A stretch of 6,923 nt of DNA from Roseburia sp. (lineage in GTDB: Bacteria; Bacillota; Clostridia; Lachnospirales; Lachnospiraceae): contig JAGASC010000247.1 of the NCBI GenBank assembly GCA_017621905.1, positions 1-6,923 of the forward strand, in the 5' to 3' direction. Below the pieces are notes generated by a model, which worked only from the letters and a program-made list of their open reading frames with translations, was not told the DNA's origin and did not search any database. Below are positions 1-4,274 of this stretch, in pieces. Both the position numbers and the translations under genes were made by a program. Numbering within the stretch: position 1 is the first letter of the stretch; every line of letters begins with the position of its first letter.

Positions 1-335
1 GGCGTCGGAATCTTAATCAGTTGTCTACTGAATAGATCCCTTTTCTCCTGTTTCAAACGTTTCTCCATAGTGTTGGCGTAATAAATAAGATCACGCAAAG
101 GCATGTTCGGATTGTAGGTGGATTGATGCTCATAAAAATTCATGTACATATCGATGATAAAGGTTGCATCGTTACGTATGGAAAGGGAAATCCCTTTCTC
201 AAGCAGAATGATCTCCACATCCTCCGGCCTGTCATAATGCGAATCGTTCAGCGCATTATAAACCTCCAGTGCATTTGCCTTGTCCTCCAACAGAATGGAA
301 AACACATCACTTTTGTACTCTCTGTTTACTGCCAT
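1..335 (-). CDS. Rpn/YhgA-like PD-(D/E)XK nuclease family protein, N-terminal part (runs off left edge)
   Basis: An open frame starts at an ATG at 335-333 on the minus strand and is still open at base 1, giving 111 residues of an incomplete protein. The start is well supported: an AGGAGG ribosome site lies at 343-348, 7 nt upstream. Around residues 72-86 the protein reads EHQSTYNPNMPLRDL, which I recognise from the YhgA-like/Rpn 'PD-(D/E)XK nuclease family transposase' group common in Lachnospiraceae. There the E-x-Q of EHQS stands where other nucleases have (D/E)-x-K, and an acidic residue (here in FIIDMY) precedes it. Family members run to roughly 300 residues, so about two thirds is outside the window. 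E. coli Rpn proteins are DNA endonucleases that promote RecA-independent recombination; a role for this clostridial branch is inference. It diverges from the cynS operon. Leucine codon use (several CTG) resembles the housekeeping genes, not cynS. Confidence 0.72.
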   Translation of the reverse strand, partial: MAVNREYKSDVFSILLEDKANALEVYNALNDSHYDRPEDVEIILLEKGISLSIRNDATFIIDMYMNFYEHQSTYNPNMPLRDLIYYANTMEKRLKQEKRDLFSRQLIKIPT

Positions 336-502
336 ATTTTTTCCTCCTTTGAATTTCGCAGGAAAATCCCAACCAAATCCTAATCCAGAAAACTCCTACT
401 TTTTTGATTTTGTAAGCGTGAATTTTCTGTTCGTTAGATCTGATTTGGACGCTGCCGGCAATCATAAAACATTACCGGTGCAAAAGATATGACATAGAAA
501 AT

Positions 503-539
503 CAGCTTTGCGGTAAGTATAACATATACCGCAAAGCTG
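503..539. other. Orphan perfect 13-bp hairpin / dyad
   Basis: Arms at 503-515 (CAGCTTTGCGGTA) and 527-539 are perfect inverted repeats around an 11-nt AT-rich loop. On the plus strand no T-run follows. On the minus strand the stem is followed by ATTTTCT, a weak terminator tail, but no minus-strand gene ends here. It lies between two divergent genes, 52 bp upstream of the cynS -35 box. It could be a regulator's operator, a relic terminator or a small RNA hairpin. I see nothing else in 336-502. Confidence 0.6.
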
Positions 540-591
540 GGACAAGTCTATTATTCGTTAATATGATAAATAAAATATTTCAAATTTTTTC

Positions 592-620
592 TTGACATCA
601 CAATTTCGCTGTGTTATAAG
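592..620 (+). promoter_or_regulatory. Sigma-A-type promoter of the cynS-FNT operon
   Basis: A perfect -35 hexamer TTGACA (592-597) is followed by a 17-bp spacer and the -10 hexamer TATAAG (615-620), five of six matching the consensus. Transcription should start at about 626-628. The spacer holds a small CACA-N7-TGTG dyad (599-613) that could be an operator, but it is too short to assign to a regulator family. Confidence 0.8.
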
Positions 621-626
621 TTACAT

Positions 627-665
627 AAAGCAATGGAGCGAATCGTATCCATTGCTTTTTTTGTT
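627..665 (+). terminator. Leader hairpin with U-tract, possible attenuator upstream of cynS
   Basis: Arms 627-637 (AAAGCAATGGA) and 648-658 are exact inverted repeats, 11 bp around a 10-nt loop (638-647), and seven T then GTTT follow (656-666). This has the form of an intrinsic terminator but begins at about the predicted +1 of the promoter at 592-620 and lies 47 nt before the cynS start. No plus-strand gene lies upstream in the window for it to terminate. It may be an attenuator, a 5' stabilising hairpin, or the end of a very short RNA. I see no clear competing anti-terminator. Confidence 0.65.
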
Positions 666-712
666 TCTGCAGAACAAAAGAATCATTAATCGACATCGAG
701 GAGGACACAATT

Positions 713-1195
713 ATGAGTATGACACCTATGAACAACTTTGATTATCTCGAAAGAGTAAAATTTTCAGATGAACTTGCAGAAATAGAAGCAGCAAAGAAAG
801 CCAGTGGCATGACCTATGAACAGCTTGCTGAAAAGATTGGCGTAAACAAAGTCTGGCTTACAAGTGCTATTAAAGGACAGCAATATGTTCCTGAAGAGTA
901 TTGCTTAAAGCTGGCCGAAGTTCTTGGTATTGATTCCAAGATTACTCTCGTTTTAAGCGAGCATCCTTATAAAGGAAATACCGATCCTGTTCTTTACAGA
1001 TTACATGAAGTTCTTGACACCTATGGACCTGCTATTAAGGAACTCATTCACGAAAAAGGTGGAAATGCCATCATGAGTGCTATTGATTTTGGTATTGATG
1101 TTGATATTCAGGAAGATCCTCATGGCAACAGGGTTATTATTACTTGGAATGGTAAACTTCTCCCGTATAGTAAACAGGGACAGTATCCTTGGTAA
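713..1195 (+). CDS. cynS: Cyanate hydratase (cyanase)
   Basis: Cyanase (EC 4.2.1.104) converts cyanate and bicarbonate to carbamate, which breaks down to ammonia and CO2; it detoxifies cyanate and frees nitrogen in the cytoplasm. The 160-residue product is close to the 156 residues of E. coli CynS. Residues about 15-80 form the helical, helix-turn-helix-like N-terminal domain and the rest the catalytic domain. The catalytic triad Arg96, Glu99 and Ser122 of E. coli falls at the same numbers here: LYRLHEVLDTYG holds R96 and E99, and NAIMSAIDF holds S122. The linker before the catalytic domain is shorter than in E. coli, offset by a longer N-terminus. An AGGAGG site at 699-704, 8 nt before the ATG, sets the start. 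It is first in an operon with the FNT gene (30-nt gap). No carbonic anhydrase (cynT) or CynR-like regulator is adjacent. CTG is 1 of 15 leucine codons. Confidence 0.96.
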   Translation: MSMTPMNNFDYLERVKFSDELAEIEAAKKASGMTYEQLAEKIGVNKVWLTSAIKGQQYVPEEYCLKLAEVLGIDSKITLVLSEHPYKGNTDPVLYRLHEVLDTYGPAIKELIHEKGGNAIMSAIDFGIDVDIQEDPHGNRVIITWNGKLLPYSKQGQYPW

Positions 1196-1225
1196 ATCAT
1201 TTATTATTCGGAAGGAAGTGAATAT

Positions 1226-2026
1226 ATGGAAACTGCTGTAATTGAAAAAATCTCTGGCGTAGCAAAAACAAAAGCAGACTATGCTAAGAGCAGTTTTTTT
1301 AAGTGCTTTGTATACTCAATGTTTGCAGGTGCTTACATTGGTATAGGTATCACCTTGATTTTCACTCTCGGCGCACAAGTAAGTGGTTGTGAATATACAG
1401 CCGGACTTACCAAATTAGTAATGGGCGCAAGCTTTGGTCTTGCACTTTCCATGTGTATTATGTGCGGCAGCGATTTGTTCACCGGCAACAATTTACTATT
1501 AGGTGTAGGTGCCATGACCAAACGCATATCTTGGCTTGATGCATTTTATGTTTGGGGAATCAATCTCATCGGTAATCTTGCAGGCTCACTTTTAGTAGCA
1601 TGGATAATTAAGATGAGTGGTCTTCTTAACAATGAGCAGTTTGGCACCTTTGTTGTAAATATGAGTGCTAATAAAATTAGTCCCGACTTTATACAGTTAT
1701 TCTTTCGAGGCGCCCTTTGTAATGTCTGTGTCTGTGTAGCTGTATGGTGCGGTCAAAAGCTTACAAGTGAAGCAGCAAAGCTCATAATGATCTGGTGGGG
1801 GCTGTTTGCATTCATCGGAATTGGTTTGGAACATAGTATCGCAAATATGACATTACTTGCACTTGGTGTATTTTCACCTTATGCTTCCGCGAATGAATTA
1901 GTAAACTGGGGTGGTTATTTCTCAAATCTCTTTCCCGTTATTCTAGGCAATTTCTTTGGTGGAGTTGTATTGTTTGCATTACCATACTACTTCTGCTCAT
2001 TAAAAAAGAAGGAAAAGACTGCTTAA
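1226..2026 (+). CDS. Formate/nitrite transporter (FNT) family channel, candidate cyanate channel
   Basis: The 266-residue protein has the FocA/NirC fold: about six membrane helices (roughly 28-50, 63-93, 104-128, 154-176, 183-213, 231-257) and a basic C-terminus (KKKEK). Family signatures are clear: GSDLFTGNN (81-89), the broken-helix segment; RGALCNVCVCVAVW (161-174); and GLEHSIANM (200-208) with the conserved pore histidine at 203. FNT proteins form pentamers in the inner membrane and pass small monovalent anions (formate, nitrite, hydrosulfide, lactate) or their acids. The start has an AAGGAAG-type ribosome site (1212-1218). It follows cynS by 30 nt under the same promoter and before a shared terminator, so its substrate may be cyanate, a linear anion of similar size; bicarbonate or nitrite are alternatives. 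That substrate is inference. It has nine cysteines and only one CTG among 32 leucine codons. Confidence 0.92.
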   Translation: METAVIEKISGVAKTKADYAKSSFFKCFVYSMFAGAYIGIGITLIFTLGAQVSGCEYTAGLTKLVMGASFGLALSMCIMCGSDLFTGNNLLLGVGAMTKRISWLDAFYVWGINLIGNLAGSLLVAWIIKMSGLLNNEQFGTFVVNMSANKISPDFIQLFFRGALCNVCVCVAVWCGQKLTSEAAKLIMIWWGLFAFIGIGLEHSIANMTLLALGVFSPYASANELVNWGGYFSNLFPVILGNFFGGVVLFALPYYFCSLKKKEKTA

Positions 2027-2032
2027 AAATGT

Positions 2033-2067
2033 TAAATCCCGCACTTTTGTGCGGGATTTATTTATTT
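2033..2067 (+). terminator. Intrinsic terminator of the cynS-FNT operon, possibly bidirectional
   Basis: A 12-bp stem, arms 2033-2044 and 2049-2060 with core AAATCCCGCAC, closes on a TTTT loop and is followed by TTTATTT. It starts 7 nt after the FNT stop codon. The convergent DUF951 gene ends at 2073, so on the minus strand the same hairpin, followed by AACATTTTT, could also end that transcript. Confidence 0.87.
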
Positions 2068-2072
2068 CTACA

Positions 2073-2339
2073 TCATTTTTTCGCTGATTTCTCAAAATTA
2101 TGCCTGCTCATCATAATCTCATGCCCGCAGCCCATACAACGCAGTTTGAAATCTGTTCCCATTCGTAGGATTTCCCATTCCCGGCTGCCACAGGGATGCA
2201 GCTTTTTCATCTTCACAATTTCCCCCACCCGATAATTTACAACCTGTGGTGGAGACGATACTGTCTTCTCCGAAACTTTTCCCGGAACTTCCCTGCCGGA
2301 AATATAGATCTTCTTTTTTTTCGTTTTTTCCTGATTCAT
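2073..2339 (-). CDS. DUF951 family small protein (YyzM-like)
   Basis: The 88-residue product carries the DUF951 signature in residues 36-84: YRVGEIVKMKKLHPCGSREW, then LRCMGCGHEIMMSR and a basic tail. Cys50, Cys68 and Cys71, with nearby histidines, suggest a small zinc-ribbon or nucleic-acid-binding fold; the function of the family is not established as far as I know. Typical members are about 60-70 residues and begin close to the conserved block. Here a lysine-rich, low-complexity segment of about 35 residues precedes it. I find no ATG or well-placed GTG/TTG that would shorten it, since the valines just before the block are GTT and GTA, so the ATG at 2339 is the best start. Its ribosome site is poor: AGGA is only 3 nt away and GAGGG about 12 nt away. 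It is convergent with the FNT gene; a possible small ORF lies 91 nt upstream on the same strand. Confidence 0.86.
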   Translation of the reverse strand: MNQEKTKKKKIYISGREVPGKVSEKTVSSPPQVVNYRVGEIVKMKKLHPCGSREWEILRMGTDFKLRCMGCGHEIMMSRHNFEKSAKK

Positions 2340-2430
2340 ATTTCCTGATTTCCCTCTAACCTATTTTCATCCGATACCGATTCGCAATTTTGAAATAATA
2401 ATATTTCTGCGAAATAAGAATCCGCGTATG

Positions 2431-2571
2431 TCACCTTTCATATGTAGCATAACGCAAATCCCCATTTAAAACAACCCAAATTCTGCGCAAATCCCCGTTC
2501 ATTAGTTGCCATATATCTACGAAATCCCCATAACGCCTAAAATGATTGTCATATCTATATTTTTTATACAT
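2431..2571 (-). CDS. Possible 46-residue small protein with three 11-residue repeats
   Basis: I do not recognise this from any named family. An ATG at 2571-2569 opens a 46-codon frame ending in TGA at 2433-2431. After a basic, tyrosine-rich start (MYKKYRYDNH), residues 14-46 are three consecutive 11-residue units: YGDFVDIWQLM, NGDLRRIWVVL and NGDLRYATYER. The third unit ends directly at the stop. A weak ribosome site (AGGA, 6 nt upstream) precedes the ATG, and a TATAAT hexamer lies at 2618-2623 on the same strand, though without a convincing -35. Exact unit length in an unbroken frame, with GD and IW kept, favours coding. Against it, the strongest DNA conservation (GGGGATTT) could be a non-coding repeat family. 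It lies upstream of the DUF951 gene on the same strand, 91 nt away. Confidence 0.35.
   Translation of the reverse strand: MYKKYRYDNHFRRYGDFVDIWQLMNGDLRRIWVVLNGDLRYATYER
2434..2532 (-). repeat. Three tandem 33-bp units sharing GGGGATTT
   Basis: Read on the minus strand the units are 2532-2500, 2499-2467 and 2466-2434. Each has GGGGATTT at the same position, giving an exact 33-bp period; units two and three share (C/T)GGGGATTTGCG. The rest of each unit is diverged at the DNA level. A more degenerate relative (TTCTGCGAAAT...ATCCGCG, plus strand) may lie at 2405-2426. The period is a whole number of codons in the small ORF. Confidence 0.65.
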
Positions 2572-2595
2572 TCAGCATCCTAGCACGATCCCAGA

Positions 2596-2814
2596 GTCAA
2601 AAGCCCGTTCAAAAAACATTATATGGCAGAATGCACAAAACAAGTCACCTGGATGACATTTTGCACTGTGAAGATGAGACTCTATAAATCGTGGAAGCCT
2701 TTGCTGAACACGATTTATGCCTTTTGAGGCTCATCGTAACGTTTAGCGCATAGGAATCCAGGTGACTTATTTTGTACATTTTGCTAATTAATAAATTGTA
2801 GACGGGCTTTTGAC
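2596..2814. mobile_element. 219-bp nested inverted-repeat element (MITE-like or structured RNA)
   Basis: The two ends are exact 13-bp inverted repeats, 2596-2608 (GTCAAAAGCCCGT) and 2802-2814. A second exact 13-bp pair (AAGTCACCTGGAT) lies at 2642-2654 and 2756-2768. The outer 59-nt arms align without gaps at 47 of 59 positions. The centre adds GATGAG/CTCATC (2673-2678, 2730-2735) and ATAAATCGTG with its complement (2684-2693, 2709-2718), closing on a 15-nt loop. The whole can therefore fold as one long hairpin. There is no transposase frame and I see no clear target duplication. It begins 9 nt beyond the stop of the minus-strand sirtuin gene and could act as its 3' end. In a minus-strand RNA four of the 12 arm mismatches become G-U pairs. 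Confidence 0.6.
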
Positions 2815-2823
2815 CCCAATCTC

Positions 2824-3570
2824 CTAACACTGGATCTGTCCCAGAATCTCCCCGATATTACCCTGGAAAATATAATCAGCAGCACCATCTCTCGCTGTCT
2901 TATCCCGGTTAATCAATACCAGCTTATTGCCACGGTAATAATCAATCAGTCCTGCAGCAGGATATACCACCAGGGAAGTCCCGCCGATAATCAGCATATC
3001 CGCTTCCTTGATACATCGAATGGATTCCTGCAAAATCCCCTGATCAAGACCTTCTTCATACAGGACAACATCCGGCTTGATATCTCCGCCACAATCATCA
3101 CATTTCGGCACATCAGCGCTGTCATAGATATACTGTGCATCAAATGATTTGCCACACTTTTCGCAGAAATTTCGAAGAACACTTCCATGTAGCTCTAATA
3201 CCTTCTTTGATCCTGCCATCTGATGCAGTCCGTCTATGTTCTGTGTAATCACCGCTTTCAGCTTCCCATATTGCTCCAATTCTGCAAGCTTCCTATGGGC
3301 AGCATTGGGCAGTGCCTTTTCCTCTCCCGGAATATCAACGGTCTTACCTAACAGCTTATCCTTATAAAATCTGTAAAATTCCTGCTTATGTCTGACATAA
3401 AATGTATGGGAAAGCATCGTTTCCGGCGGATAATCATAATGCTGGCTGTACAATCCGTCAACACTTCTGAAATCCTTAATTCCGCTTTCCGTGGAGACAC
3501 CTGCCCCTCCGAAAAATACGATATTGTCCGATCCGTCAATCAATTCCTGCAGCTTTGCTATGTCTGCCAT
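2824..3570 (-). CDS. cobB: NAD-dependent protein deacylase, SIR2 family
   Basis: Sirtuins remove acetyl or other acyl groups from lysines while cleaving NAD+ to nicotinamide and O-acyl-ADP-ribose; this is a cytoplasmic, about 248-residue, single-domain bacterial type. Numbered from my chosen start: GGAGVSTESGIKDFRS (21-36) is the NAD-binding motif, TQNIDGLH (109-116) the nicotinamide pocket, His128 in ELHGS the catalytic base, Cys136/139 and Cys157/160 a complete zinc ribbon, and GGTSLVVYPAAG (196-207) the second NAD-contacting loop. The motif normally reads SGIPDFRS; here the proline is lysine (AAG codon). The frame also has an ATG at 3588, but the bases between hold a strong ribosome site for the ATG at 3570, while the upstream ATG has none, so I take 3570. 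It follows recU by 39 nt and is probably its operon partner. CobB is the E. coli name; the acyl specificity is not visible. Confidence 0.93.
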   Translation of the reverse strand: MADIAKLQELIDGSDNIVFFGGAGVSTESGIKDFRSVDGLYSQHYDYPPETMLSHTFYVRHKQEFYRFYKDKLLGKTVDIPGEEKALPNAAHRKLAELEQYGKLKAVITQNIDGLHQMAGSKKVLELHGSVLRNFCEKCGKSFDAQYIYDSADVPKCDDCGGDIKPDVVLYEEGLDQGILQESIRCIKEADMLIIGGTSLVVYPAAGLIDYYRGNKLVLINRDKTARDGAADYIFQGNIGEILGQIQC

Positions 3571-3578
3571 ATCCTTTC

Positions 3579-3584
3579 CCTCCT
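3579..3584 (-). promoter_or_regulatory. Ribosome binding site that fixes the sirtuin start
   Basis: AGGAGG on the minus strand lies 8 nt before the ATG at 3570. It sits inside the codons that would follow the alternative ATG at 3588 and so argues against that start. Confidence 0.85.
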
Positions 3585-3609
3585 CCATTTTTCTTATTTT
3601 TTACTACTT

Positions 3610-4149
3610 TTATATTCCGTCTTTCTCAGCCAGATCCATCTGTAACATTTCAAGGTAAGGCACCAATACGCCTTTTTGTTTTTTCACCCAGTACTCCGGA
3701 TTCAGTTCCTCCATCCGAAAGCTCTTGCGTCCTCCGGACCGGGCCCGTTCCCAAAAAACCAAAAGCTCGTCCAGCCTAAGATAATAAATCATGTCCTCCG
3801 CTGTATAATAGAGCAAAAAGAATGCCACGCCATCCTGCTTCTCAAAGTCCTTCATAAACTCCACCTGATGCTCATGAATATTCTGCAGGGAAAATGTTTT
3901 CGTTGCACATTCCTTGGCATCAAAGCATACCGGAACGCCCTGTACGGCACCGATATAATCCACCGTACTCTTCTGGTCAAAATACGCCAATGTGATATGT
4001 CTTGTTTCCTTATCAATATTAATCGGCGTGATCGGTGTCGGCACCTTCTGAATCAGTGCAAGTCCCTTTTCCCGGTATTTTTCATTGGTGCGGTTAATCA
4101 TTTCTTCGAAGGTAGAACCCCTGAGTCCTCTTGTATTCCATGTACTCAT
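3610..4149 (-). CDS. recU: Holliday junction resolvase RecU
   Basis: RecU cuts four-way DNA junctions symmetrically as a dimer and also modulates RecA in Gram-positive bacteria; it fills the role of RuvC in recombinational repair and chromosome segregation. From my start the product is 179 residues. It opens with the family's NTRGLRGSTFEEMINRTN segment, then has KVPTPITPINID and the PD-(D/E)XK core: Asp64 in STVDYIG and Asp77-Ala-Lys79 in CFDAKE. B. subtilis has Glu at the Asp77 position; Asp is allowed by the motif. NIHEHQVEFM and a C-terminal VPYLEML follow. The frame extends up to an ATG at 4200, but homology begins at the ATG at 4149, which has GGAG at 4156-4159, 6 nt upstream. It has its own extended -10 promoter just after the dnaJ terminator and is followed closely by the sirtuin gene. 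Confidence 0.93.
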   Translation of the reverse strand: MSTWNTRGLRGSTFEEMINRTNEKYREKGLALIQKVPTPITPINIDKETRHITLAYFDQKSTVDYIGAVQGVPVCFDAKECATKTFSLQNIHEHQVEFMKDFEKQDGVAFFLLYYTAEDMIYYLRLDELLVFWERARSGGRKSFRMEELNPEYWVKKQKGVLVPYLEMLQMDLAEKDGI

Positions 4150-4220
4150 GTCTGTCTCCACACTTTTGTTTATAGGCAGAGCCCCCCAAATGCTTCGCAT
4201 TGACTCTGCAGTTTACATAG

Positions 4221-4229
4221 ATTATAACA
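4221..4229 (-). promoter_or_regulatory. Extended -10 promoter for recU and the sirtuin gene
   Basis: The minus strand reads TGTTATAAT: a perfect TATAAT (4221-4226) with the TG of an extended -10. No good -35 exists, since that position falls in the dnaJ terminator stem (CGGCGT). Predicted start is about 4214, leaving a leader of roughly 65 nt to the recU ATG at 4149. Confidence 0.6.
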
Positions 4230-4231
4230 TA

Positions 4232-4255
4232 AAAAAGCGGCCGACGCCGCTTTTT
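4232..4255 (-). terminator. Intrinsic terminator after dnaJ
   Basis: Perfect 10-bp stem AAAAAGCGGC (arms 4232-4241 and 4246-4255) with a 4-nt loop. On the minus strand the T-rich arm ends in TTTTTT, 20 nt beyond the dnaJ stop codon. It closes the hsp70 operon and separates it from recU. Confidence 0.88.
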
Positions 4256-4274
4256 CCTTGAAAAGAATTACTCT

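Noticed and set aside
430..480. Promoter for the Rpn-like gene (TTGCCG, 17 bp, TCTAAC on the minus strand)
   Set aside because: Only four of six matches in each box; no better than chance in AT-rich DNA.
123..492. Two plus-strand frames (123-383 and 280-492)
   Set aside because: Both overlap the minus-strand Rpn-like gene, which has a strong ribosome site and family motifs; neither frame has either.
627..712. Riboswitch or T-box in the cynS leader
   Set aside because: Only about 36 nt lie between the predicted +1 and the end of the U-tract; there is no aptamer fold and no clear competing anti-terminator.
2434..2532. CRISPR-like regular spacing of GGGGATTT at 33 bp
   Set aside because: The conserved core is only 8-12 bp, units lie head to tail without a separate full repeat of 24-40 bp, and no cas gene is present; the coding-repeat reading fits better.
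2645..2830. 61-codon minus-strand frame within the inverted-repeat element
   Set aside because: It lies almost wholly in the folded repeat, has no ribosome site, and its composition follows the repeat arms.
2580..2830. Target-site duplication flanking the 219-bp element
   Set aside because: The bases next to the two ends (CCAGA on the left, CCCAAT on the right) do not form a convincing direct repeat.
3571..3588. Upstream ATG at 3588 as the sirtuin start
   Set aside because: No ribosome site precedes it, and the codons after it form the AGGAGG site for the ATG at 3570.
4150..4200. Upstream ATG at 4200 as the recU start
   Set aside because: RecU homology begins at the ATG at 4149, which has a GGAG site 6 nt away; the extra 17 residues look unrelated and the upstream ATG lacks a ribosome site.
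3676..4203. Plus-strand open frame opposite recU
   Set aside because: Antisense to a clear recU; no ribosome site or family features.
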